Positions 35,451 through 48,138 of a DNA stretch of 64,000 nt are shown here, piece by piece. The DNA lies in NCBI GenBank assembly GCA_003999685.1, contig CP021222.1, positions 2,356,001-2,420,000 of the forward strand. Direction: 5' to 3'. Source of the stretch: Taiwanofungus camphoratus (taxonomy: Eukaryota; Basidiomycota; Agaricomycetes; Polyporales; Taiwanofungaceae). The translations under genes and the position numbers were made by a program. How positions within the stretch are numbered: the stretch's first letter is position 1; each line of letters begins with the position of its first letter. The notes below the pieces were generated by a model. It was not told the DNA's origin. It did no database searches and saw only the letters and a list, made by a program, of their open reading frames with translations.

Positions 35451-36610
35451 ATGCACACCAGCGAGTACGACTATCTCTTCAAGCTCCTCCTTATTGGCGA
35501 CTCTGGTGTTGGCAAGGTGAGCTGTTTGTCTCGGTTCGCAACTTGCGGGTATGACACAACGACCATCGTCTCACAACGCATCATGTTTTCTCTTGCAACA
35601 GTCCTGCCTGTTGTTACGTTTTGCAGATGATACGTACACAGAGAGCTACATTTCCACCATCGGTGTCGACTTCAAGATTCGGACCATCGAGCTGGAGGGC
35701 AAGACAGTGAAGTTGCAAATTGTAAGTGTCTCATTCGGTATCTTTCATACTAGACGCGTTCATCGCGGCTATGCGCATCAATCTTGGTTACTCCCCGTCC
35801 TTGTGTATTTGGCACTATTGACGCGTGCCTCTCAATACCCATCCGTCTTGGCCTTCTTCGAGGAAGCTGTCTGCGCAGTTCCTCGTTGTTATTTTATCTT
35901 GGACGTCTCGGTGTAAACGCGCAATGACCCATGCAGTTACTGACTATATCTTTCATGCATAGTGGGATACTGCGGGTAGGCTTGTTTTCGTTTAACTTAG
36001 TGCAAGTGTTCTAGAGCAACGGTATTCTAGGCCAGGAACGATTCCGTACCATCACATCTTCGTACTACCGCGGAGCACATGGTATCATTGTAGTGTATGA
36101 TGTTACTGATAACGGTAAGCGTGTTTGATATATTGGTGCTCCTTTCACTCGTCATGTATATCGCATGTAGACACCTTCACAAATGTCAAGCAATGGCTTC
36201 AAGAGATCGACCGGTATGCGTCTGAGGGTGTCAACAAACTGCTTGTCGGGAACAAGTCGGATTTGACAAGTAAGAAGGTTGTGGAGTACAGCGTGGCCAA
36301 GGTCAGTCGTCCTCTCGTTGATAGTAACACGCATGCAAATATCGTATGCAGGAATTCGCGGACCAGTTGTCCATCCCTTTCCTGGAGACCTCGGCCAAGA
36401 ACGCTACCAATGTTGAGCAAGCTTTCCTGACGATGGCGAAGCAGATCAAGGACCGGTATGGACTAGAATAGTTTTGTAAAGCGTGTGGTTCCTAATGGTC
36501 TCTTATCTAGTATGGGAACTACCTCATCAAATGTTGGAGGCACTGGCAAGTCAACAACAATCACGCCAGGTCAATCCGTCTCGCAACAGCAATCAGGCGG
36601 ATGCTGCTGA
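35451..36610 (+). CDS. ypt1: Rab1/Ypt1 small GTPase
   Basis: It controls ER-to-Golgi transport and autophagy. Seven exons fit exactly: 35451-35516, 35602-35721, 35963-35975, 36031-36114, 36171-36301, 36352-36455 and 36511-36610, giving 205 residues. Motifs: P-loop GDSGVGKS, the Rab1 effector region [44 protein letters not shown] and ETSAKN. The C-terminal GGCC carries two cysteines for geranylgeranylation. The third exon is only 13 nt and encodes WDTA. Length and all switch regions are normal. No break seen. Confidence 0.97.
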
Positions 36611-37200
36611 ACGCCTGGTCATTGGCCAGGCGCTGCAGCCCCTGCCGTCTGAATGACTTTGGCTGCGTGAAGGTAATGGGAGAGTGGTTTCGGAATGGGT
36701 TTTCTGCTACATTATCTATGCTTACAGCACTGAAACAGTGCTGATGTTGTTGGACTCGTCTCGCTTATTCTCATCCGCATGTTGTCCTTGCTTCCTTGCT
36801 GCAGGTCCAGGGCACGGCGCCTGACCTTCCAGTTAGTCTTTGGGTATCACTCATCATACCTATTTGTGAATATAGTACGTTCCCTGACCTACTGGATGAC
36901 ATGATTATTACAAACCGGACCTCGGAATGACTGCGTATTTTGTCCCGACTATCCATCGAATCAAAACAACTAGGAACTGCAGGCATTACCAACCAATCTG
37001 TTGGTCGCGGTACAGGCAAATGGAAACAAATTATCGTCCTTGCATGTTCCGGACGCAGACCTTGCTGTTTTGGTAACGAGAGGTTCAGATGTATCACGTG
37101 ATCTCTCAGGAACTCTGCGACGAGCGATTGAAATTCTGTTGTGGCAAAATCTGTTGGTCAATGCCTCCCCGTTCGGAATGAGTCACCCACCTCAACAATG
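36611..37200. other. Convergent 3' region between Ypt1 and cyclin L
   Basis: About 0.6 kb where two genes end toward each other. No coding signal or repeat was recognised. It should hold both 3' UTRs and poly(A) sites. Confidence 0.4.
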
Positions 37201-38267
37201 CTAGCCATGCTTGTCCATAAGCTGATTCTCATCCAGCCATCTGCGAACACCCTTCCTAGAGACCATACCCATAACCCGCGTTTGGTCCTCTGTACTGCGT
37301 TCTCGGTACAACCGCATGATATAACCACAGACGCTCCACACGTCTTCCCACTCGGCATCGAAGAGCTCCCACCAACAATTTTCCGGCGACGACGGGAGAG
37401 CGATTCCCAGATGCCGAGTGGTGAGCAGGATGGCCGCGCTGACTATTGTGGGCACCGCATAAATGGCGTATACGGGTGTTTGCATCCTGCCGACAAGGCT
37501 GACATTAGCGCCGGTGCCATTATTTTTTGATTATGTGGATAGACTAACGCATCATTGAGGTATCCCCAAGCCCGTGAGCATACATCCTCGCGACTAATTA
37601 AGCCCAACACGCGCAGATAGTTGACAAGCGTCCCGTATGGGAGCACGACGTGCACATTGAAGCCAAGCCGCTTGAGTATCTGCATCTCGGCTATGACGAG
37701 TGCTTCTTTTAGGTCGTAGAAGGTGTTTCCAAAATACGACATTGGGATATATTTGAATTCTACATGCTGGCGAGAGGAAGATGATGATTCAGATATTGAG
37801 GCTGACATGGATGTACGAGTGTGTGCAGCGCGTTGCAGGAGAAGGTCATACACATTGATTAGGTCTCGCATGCGAATAGGGCATTCCTCTAGCTTTGATG
37901 CGAGGTAAAGCGCACCCATCCCAATATCCTGTGAATAGATAGTTTTGCAGGATAAAAAAGGGAGATCCTGAAGATGCCACGTACACCGATACCGAACTGT
38001 TTCATTGACGTTACAAACCAAAATCGTTGGAATAATATCTGCGCAGTCGCTACGGCTATCTGTTTCCTATCCTCAATCGGTCTCAGGTGGCACAAAAATG
38101 GAAATTGAAGGGTATAGTCACTGTCGGAGAAGAATGCCAGCTTCGTGAATCAGCTTGCAGCCATAGGCACGTAGATCCTGCTCCAAGTCATCAGGAATAC
38201 CATCCTCACGGGAAGGTGTCTTTTCAATTTGTGCAAGTGATGCTAGAGGATACAAATACGTGGACAT
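37201..38267 (-). CDS. Cyclin L-type cyclin (transcription/splicing cyclin)
   Basis: L-type cyclins pair with CDK11-type kinases and act in pre-mRNA processing. Start MSTYLYPLASLAQIEKTPSR at 38267, then DGIPDDLEQDLRAYGCKLIH, the typical cyclin L opening. The first cyclin box follows on later exons: KQIAVATAQILFQRFWFVTS, DIGMGALYLASKLEECPIR. The second box has ALVIAEMQILKRLGFNVHVV, VNYLRVLG and AWGYLNDA, then YAVPTIVSAAILLTTRHLGI. It ends RRWLDENQLMDKHG and lacks the Arg/Ser-rich tail found in animal cyclin L. About five exons. A gene for an RS-rich protein starts 165 bp away in the opposite direction. Confidence 0.85.
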
Positions 38268-38432
38268 TCTTTGAGAAGGTAAATAAGGAAGGAACGTCGA
38301 GGACTGGGCTATGTGGCGGTGATCATGGCATTCCAATTTCCATATATGACCGAGGCGTTGAATGGTAGGGGCCGTTGGCAAACAAAGCACAACAAACACC
38401 CATCGTGCTGTGGCGGCCAGAAATTTCAGCTC

Positions 38433-40318
38433 ATGTCGCATTTACCGCCTAAGCCTGACTTCGGCACTCCCCCGCCGGGACGCTATCCCCCGGACTACAG
38501 ACACTATGGGCGTTCTCCAGCGCCACCGCCAGACCGCTGCCGTGAACGGGGCGTATATCTGCCCAGGTCGCCTCCCAGGTCAAGGCCACCCGGCGACAGC
38601 TACATCGCGCCAAGGCTAGCAGACAGCTACATCAGCTCGAGGCATTCGATGGATTCCTATGTGGCATCTTATGACAGAAGGGATGATGATCGATACCGGG
38701 ACGTATACAGGGAGTCACCACGAGAACGAGAGTGGAGAGAGAGAGGCCACCCTCCTCCGGACTACAGGCATAGGCCAAGAGAGCCTAGCCGGGAGCGAGG
38801 ACGTTGGGACAGGGAAGGTGAAATAGAACGGATGAGGCGGTGGGATGATCGAGGTCGCAGAGACGTCAGTTTATCAAGACGTCGGTCGAGAGAGGACGAG
38901 AGGCGGTACGGGAGAGACAGGGTGCGTGAGGTCGAGCCAGAACGGAAGTGGATACCTCGACCATCCAAGTCACCACCACGTCGCATGGGTATGTGTTCAT
39001 GAGCTGCTTAGCATCACCGCAAATTGAACGATCTCCCCTGGTAGCTTCAAACAGGCCGCTGCATTCCCCAGTATCGCGTACACCTGTCCGAAGACATCGC
39101 TCTACTTCCCGTTCTCCCCCACCATTTTCCCCAGGCTCCAGATCGCGTAGCCGCACGCGCTCTACAGCATCCAGCTCTGTACGAAACAGGGCCCGCCGTA
39201 CACGGTCGCCCTCTCGGGACAGAAATCCGGACAAGCGCCTCGTTTCTGCAAGTCCCCGACGTCGCACTGGTTTGACTCGGACAAGTCGCAATTCAACTTT
39301 ACTGCGGCGTGCCAGAAGCAGGAGTAGGAGCAGAAGCAGAAGCAGGAGCAGAAGCAGCGGGAGCAGCAGCAGGAGTAGAAGTAGGAGCCGACTCAGGCGT
39401 AGCGTAAGTCCTCCTGTCAAGCTGGAACGCAAGCTGGAACAAAATTCGCCCCCGTACCGAGGACGCGCGTCGCATCCCGAACGTACTTCAGAGCGCCCAG
39501 GACAGTCTCCGCCCAGCAACCCGTCCCGTGAACTCGCTGCGCGGTCTAGAGATCACAGCGCAAAATCCAAAAGCCAAAGCCCGACGCCTATGAAAGTGGA
39601 AGTTTCTGAAGAACCTCCTCTACCGCAGGAACACTCGCGCGCAGTGGAAAAGGGCAAAATGGAGGCTCGGTCCCCGCACGATGATGACGGCGACGTGAAG
39701 ATGCATGATGCCTCACCGTCATCATCGAGGCTCAAGCCAGAAGACCGGTCCCCCTCAGAGCAACATTCCCGTTCACCCTTGCTGGCACCGCCCCAGAACA
39801 TTATCAAGACTCCCACAAGCCCATTGTCGCCGCGGCCACCGCATGCGCCGACCAATCTGCCTCCCAAACCCGACTGGTCTCGCCGCAGCATACCCTTGTC
39901 TGCATCGACGCCCAATGCACATCCTGCAGGTTCCTCCACTCCGACGCAACCTGCTGCGCAAACACCGAATTTCGTTCCGGTGATACCTCCTTATGTGCCG
40001 AAACCCAGCGCCCTTACGGAGATCGAGCAAGAGGTACGTTGCCCCTAGTTCCACACCATCACATTTTTGTATACCGACACCATCGTGCAGATTGCTCGCC
40101 TCCGGGCCCACCGCGCACATATCACTGCAGAGTACGCCTCGATCGCCAAGGCCAAGAGGCGGGCGCTGCATGAGCTAGATACGGCCTCTATCGACCTGAA
40201 GGCTGCGGAGAAGCGGCGGATGATCGCTGATGCGCAGGTCGAGAAAGCCCGCGCCGGACAGCTCGGAATCGACTATGTTCGCTTAAACGAACGTACTTTG
40301 TCCGGAGCACCCTCATAG
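38433..40318 (+). CDS. Arg/Ser-rich nuclear protein, unknown
   Basis: Three exons: from MSHLPPKPDFGTPPPGRYPP at 38433 to about 38985, then about 39040-40032, then about 40091-40318. The first part is rich in Arg, Tyr, Pro and Asp (for example RWDREGEIERMRRWDDRGRR). The second has RS dipeptide runs, including about fifteen consecutive SR/RS pairs encoded by near-tandem AGC AGR codons around 39310-39400. A Pro/Ser region with KMHDASPSSSRLKPEDRSPS follows. The last exon is a coiled coil (ARLRAHRAHITAEYASIAKA, KRRALHELDTASIDLKAAEK), ending TLSGAPS. RS domains localise proteins to splicing speckles; no RRM is present. A splicing-linked role is inferred from composition and from the divergent cyclin L neighbour. 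Confidence 0.75.
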
Positions 40319-41220
40319 CACATCGTACCGTAGTCACTCCCGTTCTTGTTGATTTGTATTGTGATCTTGCAGTCGAATGTGCATGTCCGTCGTGCGTCTG
40401 CGGGAAACGCGCAGAGCAAGCAGGATTGTCCCTTCATACTAGTTTACAGGTTATGACTTTGGAATCCGTCTGCATTCCATGTGTGTCCGGGTAGGATCGC
40501 TGGGTAGTGCACAGAAGAACCCCTGAGACTAGATCCATAGTCAGCATGGCAGGACCGAGGTGTTCCTCACATGCGTCTGTGAAGGGCATACCTGCATGGC
40601 CGCGAACATCTTCGTCGAATGCATTTGCAGCTAACGGAAGGTAACCTCAACGAATGCCGTTCGTGGACGCCAGAACACGTACCGTAATGCACTTCGGGCC
40701 CTTGTCCTTGCCTTCTCGACATATTTCCGACCGGGGGACGTCCCGTTCGCTCTCAAATGTATACTGCGAGTCTGGATCCTCCTGTGGCCAAAAAAATCTG
40801 CATGAGCGCGCGTCGCTGGGAGGTGAGCGTCAAGAGCGCACGGAAATGAAGGCCTTCAGGGCCTCCTCGGGATTTTTGGACGACATTGCTTTCTGGGAGT
40901 CCGAGCTAGAGTTGACTCTGCACAGCAATTTGTGCGCGACTGACATTCAAATATTCACCAACGATGTTGAAGGCTCGCAGGCGCTGCCGGGCGCTAACGC
41001 GTCCCAGCTGCGATGACGTCGAGCTGGGCAAGTCACGGTGGCCGTACTTGGCACTGGTAGCTGTGATACAAATGTATGGAATTCGGGTGGACAAAACCAT
41101 TCCAGTAATACTGCTACAAATCAACTACACTATAATCCTCCTAGGCATCAGGCAGTCCTGCCCGATGCTCACCGGGGGAAGACGACCGCTTGCGGTAGAC
41201 CGGCTCACATTTTTTCTGTA
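40319..41220. other. Convergent intergenic region
   Basis: About 0.9 kb between two gene 3' ends. An open frame of 120 codons at 40654-41016 has no ATG-led family motif and is not supported. No repeats recognised. Confidence 0.35.
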
Positions 41221-42845
41221 CTACCAACCTCTTGACGCGAGCCTGCCGCCCTTCAAGTCAGAGTCTCTGAGAATCGAGGGTGTGCCAATCAGTTGCATGA
41301 CACGGAACTGAAGGCGCTACGGCTTGCAAACTCACATAGTCAGCCCGACCATCGCCGCGCCGAGGTCCTCGGAAATCTGGAACAACACCTCAGTCAAATT
41401 ATCACGGAGCCGGGATCGTCTCGTTACCTCCGCAAGGATTTTTGGGTTGTTGTAATGCGTCACCTGGGCAGGGAAGTCAGAATCGCGAATGACGGCAGTA
41501 CGGGAGGTCCGCCGCTTACTGCTTGGACGATGGCTCGCGCGCGCTTCGCCGGGTCGCCGGACTGGCGGAAGAGAATTGTGAGATTTTTTGAAGGGCAGAG
41601 ATCAGACGGCACTGACGTGGAAGATGCCAGACCCAACGAACACTGCCGCCGGCGGAGGTCAGCTATTCGCCTCACGGAGGCAGAAGAACCGCCGAGTACG
41701 TACCTCCGTCGCATCCCAGTTGCATCATCAAGGCCGCATCAGCTGTAGCGATGTGAGCACCTTCCAACCCATCGGACAAGAAATCGGCGCACCGGGGGTG
41801 GCGATGCCGCCGGCAGCGAAGTTGACCACGGGCAGTCGCTTCAGCCGCGCGGTCTCCTTCAGCAGGTGGAACGGCGCCTGCATGTCCTTGGCGTACGCGT
41901 ACAGCTCCTCCTCGCTCATGACGCTCGCCTTCCTGATCTCGCTCGTGACCGCGCGCTGGTGCCGCACGGCCTCGACGACGTTCCCGGTGCCCGCCTCGCC
42001 CTTGGTGCGGATGAACGCGGCGCCCTCCGAGATGCGGCGGAGCGCCTCGCCGAGGTTCCGCGCGCCGCAGACGAAGGGGACCTTAAATGCGTGCTTGTTG
42101 ATGTGGTGCTCCTCGTCGGCGGGCGTGAGGACCTCCGACTCGTCGATGTAGTCTATCCCGATGGCTTGGAGGATCTAGGGTCGCATGAGCGTGCACGCCG
42201 AAGCTCTGTGTGACCGGTACAGACCTGCGCCTCAACGAAGTGACCTATCCGCACTTTGGCCATGACGGGGATGGTCACCGCGTCGACAATCTCTTTGATG
42301 AGATGGGGGTCGCTCTGCAAGGTATTGAGCCACTGCATCGGACGGGATGAGTGCATGGACACACCATCCGCGCCACACCGCCTTCTGCCCGAATGTCTGC
42401 GGGGACCCTCTCGAGAGCCATCACGGCACAGGCACCTGCTTCCTCCGCTATGCGCGCCTGTTGATAAGCATAGGTTACTGCGTGAAAGACGTGTTAATGA
42501 GCATCCAAACCTGTTCGGCATTGACGACGTCCATGATGACGCCACCCTGGGACGGCCTGTGAGCGAGAGAGACGGTAGAAAGACGCGTCGAACACACCTT
42601 CAACATCTGGGCAAGCCCTGACTTGACCTGGGACGACATACCGCGAGACGGCAGGAGTGAGTGAGGCAAAGACATCAAGTGAAATACAGGCGCACCCCGA
42701 AGGTGCCCAAGCTGCTATTTCCTGCATCCTTGGTCTGTGCGGAGCGCGTAGGAGCGAGGAGAGGAGTACCGGCGGGGTTGCCGACTCCATGGGGAACGGG
42801 AGGGGTGGCTACGCCGGAAGGTTGTGAGGTGGTGGGCGTGGTCAT
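41221..42845 (-). CDS. SNZ1: Pyridoxal 5'-phosphate synthase subunit PDX1/SNZ
   Basis: It builds vitamin B6 (PLP) from ribose 5-phosphate, glyceraldehyde 3-phosphate and ammonia supplied by PDX2/SNO. The start [20 protein letters not shown] at 42845 gives a longer N-terminus than bacterial PdxS. Exons follow with [18 protein letters not shown] (active-site loop), [20 protein letters not shown] (catalytic Lys), [109 protein letters not shown] and [12 protein letters not shown]. The last exon gives the conserved tail [12 protein letters not shown] and stop at 41221. About nine exons. Nothing essential is missing. Confidence 0.93.
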
Positions 42846-45800
42846 CGTTGCGGGTGGCTACCAGATGATCGTCGCAGACTGAGATGGTTGCGCATTTTTC
42901 CAGTGTTTGACTCGGCTGCTCTCTCGATGACTCTGACGACTGGCAAAAATGCCTATTTCTGCAATCAAGGTTTCGCTCTTCCGCCCAGATCGATCTGTGC
43001 GCTCTGCCTCGGACATTCGGCCCCGTCTGCGCTTCAGCTGGGCTAGCGACGCGTCTCTTGCGAGTTCCGTGTCTCCCAATGTCGGGACTCACGACTGCTT
43101 GTCAAGGCAAGGACCCTCGACCACACGAGCTAATCAGTCACTGGGCCTGTCTGCGGAACACCGCGTCCATCCATTAGATCGAGCCATGATGACTCGGCAA
43201 TGAGATACAGGCCATCTACACGTGCAACAGCAGCTGAGCGTCTTCTCTGATTCAATTCATACGTATTCAGACCACATCTTCAACCCTGCATTCTCCCGTA
43301 TTGATTACCGCGAGCACACACGGACCGCGGTAAAGGGTTGCAATCATCACGGCTGTACTGAGGGCGGCGCTTGTTGTCCACTCATCTTCCTCCATATAGT
43401 CCGGAGGAATTGCGCATTCTATGTGTGCCACGCTCCGGAGATACAAGAGACACGACTCACTCTCATGACCGGTGCAGTTCTGATTGCCACGTCTGTTGAG
43501 GTGCGTGACGCTGACAACCGTTTTTATATAGGCTGCACGAGGGCGGACATCACAGCGTTTGAGGGTGTTGTGCGTGCTCTTCTGTGCGCAGGAGTACGAC
43601 ATCTTTTGCTGCAGCGCCATGCTCGCGATTAGCTCGTCAAACCCTGGCCATCAGTGTGGAAGGCTTTCCATCAAACAGCCGTCTAGCGCTGATCTCCCGG
43701 AATGATGCCATTCTCTGCCCGATATGCATCAGACTGTGGTCAGTCAACTGCTGAAGCCACCCAGTTCGCTCGTACCGCGAGCGCAACTAGACTTGGGAGA
43801 GTTAGGTGCGTGTTGATCTGACAAGTGTGTTCATAGGCGCAGGTCCCCTTTATTGGATGCTATCCCTCGAAAGTCTGCGCCCTGCATAAAGCCGCTATCC
43901 AAGGTGAGTATTGCGAGGCGAGATTGTGCCGCTTTATCGATTACGAATCGGCTTCCTCGGCATGATTTGCAGAAAGCCTGTTCAGCAGATGAAGTTCCGG
44001 CTCTTTCATGGCTAGGCCTCATTCACGATTCTCCGAGGTAGTGCAGCTGAGCTCGGCTGTCGCAGGTCACGTTCTGTGTGGTGAGTTGTACACCCTCAAT
44101 GCAATGTACGTATCTCATCCCCACTGAACGATATTCTTCTAGAGTTCTATCGTGTTTATCTTTCAGCAAATACGAACACTGACAACGAGCCCACAGCACT
44201 CTTGGCGAAGTTATTCCGATTTCATTAGCTGGGCGGGAGGCCTCCGGCGATTGCAGCATGAAAAGTCTCTTCTGTAAATGAAGATCTTCGTCATGAAAAG
44301 ACTCCATTGAAGATTCGCCGAGGAATCTCGACCCCAGCGCGCATAGAGATCTGCAAACAGAGTGTGCTGTAAAGCTCGTGTATCGGCGATCTCGTCCCAA
44401 CCAGAAGTAAATCCGTACCAGGAATTCCGCTGCGCCGTCCTCGGTAGGCGGAGTCTACACCGTACCTAATCCCAGACCTTCCCCCGAAAACGTTTGCGAG
44501 GTGCGTGCGTCCAAAGCCTTTAATCGGTGTGAGCTTGTCGACTGGAGTATTTTTGAAGAGTGCTCCCGAGCTGACCAAGTTCAGCCCTCATACGGCCGGG
44601 GCATTTGGGCGAAAGACTGAGTCAGCTAAGGGCTTTCGACGGCACGTCGCTGCCTGCTGGAGATCATCCGTGTTCCAGACAGATCTCACGCCTGTGGCTA
44701 GATCTGAGTGAGCTTTCGGCTTCACACGTACGTCGCACGCCGACCTACCAATTACTTTGTAACATTGATCTTCTGTATGCCTGTCCTCGCATAGCTTCTA
44801 TCAGCTACGGTTCTTGAACTATACCACTATCGCATTCGACATTACCCCCAGTTACCATCCCTAGGACGACCTGCTTGATACTCTGGCCAGACTGAGAGCC
44901 GGTAGGATTCGTGATTGTTCGCGGAATACCGCACACATACAGTAGCAGGTGCGCTGGAAGACACATTTCTGCGGAGTCACAACAGTGTTTTGCTGCGAGA
45001 CTAATGATCGAGGATTCAAGTTTTCTGACATGTATTGTCTGGCATCGGTCTATCTGACTGGGCTGTTGTCTCAGGCATGCCGGTTATATGATTCCGTGTA
45101 TTGATTCCGGGGCCCTTAGTACAGTAACAGAAGCACGGGACGACGGTAGCATGGGATGCCGATATACCAACTATCGCAACTCCTGTCCTTCGGTCGGGCG
45201 CCCAGCGAACTCAATGTGGGAAGCTCACAGGCCGCACCTTCCGCAGTGTGGTTGCGTGCCGTACATCGAAACTCAACAGCTGCAATATCAATAAGCCATT
45301 AATCTGGGAACACGAAGGCTGGTGGTGCCACTCGAATGTGACACTGGGACCTTTCGAGGCGTCGCGAGGTAAAAATGCAGCCAGGTAAGTTGTCATACAG
45401 ACCCAGGAAGGCTAGAAGATGAGTACTTAGCAGCATCACTGTTATGCCGTCTGTTGTGATTCACCCACAGTCTACCCATAATCATCAGCCAGACAGTAGT
45501 GTGATATCACTAGAGTACCCGACAGGATAAGTTAGAGGCAGCGAAATGATCTTGTGTTTGGCTGGCTTCACGTAACCTTCCGTTTCCCATTACAGGAGTG
45601 ACTTTGTAGCCCGACTTGACCGGTTCACAACAGTGATTGACAGTATACTGACAAATTATGGTTTGTCAGCGGAAATTTGCTGGAAGCTGTTGGAAAGCTG
45701 TAGCAGCCCTGCTGTCTATTCTGGTGGGGTTAGGCACCTAGATTGAGGTCGCCTAGCATCGATCATACACTCAAACGTTCCTGGGGAACCAATGTACCAG

Positions 45801-46217
45801 TTGGGCGTGACCAGTAAGAAACGGTGACATGTTCCTCAGCCGGTGATCAGGGAATCACCAGAATGTCAGAGAGGGGCAGGCACGACGGCCCTGTGCAGTA
45901 CCACGTCTACCGCAATTGTGTCGATATGAGGAACACGACGTAGATATCGATACGTGCTCGGACGGTGCGATAACGTAAGACTGAGTCGACATGACCACGG
46001 CTAGACCATGGAGCACGGAAATGCTCCGCGCGAGACAATGGAACGAAGGGCTGTCGGAGTCGGACGCATGATGATAAATAGACACGAGAGGTGGATATGG
46101 AGCAGTCTAATATCCATGACTTCTATCCAACTCATGAGCACGAATGACTCAGGCATGCGCGGCAGTCACTGTGATCTGCCGTCATATTAGACAAAGGCGG
46201 AACGTCAGCGGCGTCCA
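42846..46217. other. 3.4-kb gene-poor region
   Basis: No gene can be supported. Open frames up to about 136 codons (43222-43632 plus strand, 44023-44400 and 44291-44578 minus strand) show no recognised motif and no convincing splice-phase chain. One minus-strand stretch reads LTPIKGFGRTHLANVFGGRS, which looks protein-like, but I cannot place it. The first few hundred bases hold the SNZ1 promoter. This could be decayed gene or repeat DNA. Confidence 0.35.
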
Positions 46218-46698
46218 TTAGAAGCCTTTTGATACCAGCCACCGAACCACATCGTGTTTCCACAGCCCGCCGCTTAGGACAAGGTGTTTTGACCTTATGA
46301 TTTGGACTTTCATCCTGGCCGCCTCAGGCGAACCGGGCTGGAAGAGCGACTGAGCGATGTCCTTGGCAAGCGCCTTGCATGTGAGAGATATCAATATTCA
46401 GATTACGGATAGATAGAAGGGCAGTAAGCGGGTGTTACGAGCTATATGAAACGAAGCGCCCTACATCTATGTTGCCCTCGATGTTCCGGATCAGGGTGAG
46501 ATGTCTCGTGCCCCCGTTTCGGATATCCGTATATACTGGCATGGAGCCTCGAGTATTGCGGGGGACATAATACGGATGGTGCGATGCGCTGGGGCGAGTG
46601 TGCGGTGGGAGGGTCGGATTGGGGCGAGTGGCGGTCTGGGAATAGGCCCGCGCTTGGCGAGCCGGCCTGGAAAGAAGCTGCTGGAATGACTTGAGCAT
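46218..46698 (-). CDS. IMG2: Mitochondrial large-subunit ribosomal protein mL49
   Basis: A structural protein of the mitochondrial 54S/39S subunit. Two exons, 46465-46698 and 46218-46373, join in phase 0 through a 91-nt intron and give 129 residues. The N-terminus MLKSFQQLLSRPARQARAYS is a typical mitochondrial presequence. The mL49 core follows: YYVPRNTRGSMPVYTDIRNG, then GTRHLTLIRNIEGNID. The second exon gives ALAKDIAQSLFQPGSPEAAR, MKVQIIRSKHLVLSGGLWKH and the end DVVRWLVSKGF, conserved in Img2/MRPL49. The length fits the family. Confidence 0.93.
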
Positions 46699-47393
46699 TT
46701 GACCGCGCTATTACAGATGTGACAAGATTAGGCCGCGTTGCTCTGATCAGCGTTCCTTGCTGGGAATGGACACCTACGCTGGGCTGGGATGGAGCGGTGT
46801 GGTGCTTGCGATAAGCGGCGACGCCAGGTGGGCAGAGCGGGTTGCGGGCCTGAACACAGGGGCTGCGTCGGATAGTGGTGGTGGGTGGAATCCGAGTGGA
46901 ATCACACCGCTATGGCACGCAAGTACTACTGGGCAGAAACTGGAAGAGGTGGCGTGAAACTTGAGGCGGAAGAGCCGCTGAGCTGCTGGCGGTAGCAATA
47001 AAAGTATCCATATATGGCAGCTGTGGCTGCTCTGCGGCTGGGCGCACGCGCGGGTATCGGACACGGCTCACCTGCGACATTCGTGCCATCTCATGCCATC
47101 TTATTATCCCATCTCAATATCTCCACGAAATCTGCCCTGCCGAGTGTTCTCGTCTCCGTTCACATGAAGCCAGCTCCTGATTTGTGGAGCACAGCTTTAT
47201 ATATTTATTTAAATCCCCACCAGGGTCAGCCCCGTCTTCCATGCCCGGCCGCGGCCTCGTTACTGCGTAATGCATTCATGAATCCGACGTAGCTACGGCG
47301 CCCATAGGCTAAGCTTATCCGATCCTCGCATCCCCTATAAGTGCTGGGGCCCTTCGTCTGGTTCGCTGACTCTCTCTGCCTCCTCCCCTCGCC
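46699..47393. other. Divergent intergenic region
   Basis: About 0.7 kb between the mL49 start and the next plus-strand start. It holds both promoters; an AT-rich TATATATTTATTTAA-like patch lies at 47197-47213. No gene is seen. Confidence 0.4.
47336..47341 (+). promoter_or_regulatory. TATA box of the 47394 gene
   Basis: TATAAG in the context CCCCTATAAGTGC lies 53 bp before the ATG at 47394 and is followed by a pyrimidine-rich stretch (CTCTCTCTGCCTCCTCCCCTC). This is the usual fungal core promoter layout. Confidence 0.5.
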
Positions 47394-48138
47394 ATGAACT
47401 ACCCCTCTGCCGCCTTTGAACCCTCCTCGTCGCACTTTACTCAAGACTCAGAAGCCTTCTGCGTGCAGGGGACGATGCCACCACCATCCTACCCCCGATA
47501 TTCCAAGCGTCCAGCATCCGTTTATTCATTTCCCGAGATGCGCAACGCCATGCCCGACTCCTACTTGTTCAATGGTGCCACTGCATCCTGCAGCACCGAC
47601 CCACAGTCAAACCTCCTGCCATGGTCCCTGGGCCCATTAGAATTTCTTCTTTCCTTCCACTCAGGTGGGTTCTTTCCAGATCAGGAATCCGTTTCACTGG
47701 AAGCAGGGTGTGAGTGGGGCGCGTTCGTCTCCCTATAGTCAGGTAATAACGCTCTACGCAGTCTCTCCCACACCGTCCGATTCGTCCGCTGCATCAACAG
47801 ACACGCACCCATCACCGGCTCCAGATTTCACCCATGTCGTGTGTAATGCCCCACTGGTAGCGCCGGTGCCCCTTCCATATCATTCACCGAAATTCCTGCA
47901 ATATGACCTCCCTGATGACGATGAGGACCTCTCCCATCCGCCATACACGTCTCGGCCGCACAAGCGCAAACGCGAGGAGCTGGATGCGGATCCCCCAGAG
48001 CACGTCCCTGCGAAGCGGAGATCCGTGGTGAACTTGGCCTCGCATGCCCAATTTACGCCTCATTATTCTGTCGTGCGGCACCCTCCGCTGTATGGACCGC
48101 ATCCGGGCGTCATTACGAAGCACGGCAGGCCTCGCTAG
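47394..48138 (+). CDS. Unknown protein with bipartite-like nuclear localisation signal
   Basis: Two exons, 47394-47664 and 47762-48138, join in phase through a 97-nt GT...AG intron and give 215 residues. Start MNYPSAAFEPSSSHFTQDSE. The protein is rich in Pro, Ser and His. A basic cluster RPHKRKREELD and, 15 residues later, PAKRRSV suggest nuclear import. It lies next to an acidic patch (LPDDDEDLSH). There is no known domain, no signal peptide and no membrane helix. A TATA box is well placed upstream. Function unknown; low-complexity nuclear regulators often look like this, but that is inference. Confidence 0.65.

Noticed and set aside
38866-39519. Minus-strand frame of 217 codons with a leucine run
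   Set aside because: It is the mirror of the RS-repeat codons of the RS-rich gene; the LLLLL run is the reverse of AGC AGR repeats.
43222-43632. 136-codon plus-strand frame
   Set aside because: It does not begin with ATG, has no motif, and the opposite strand is equally open.
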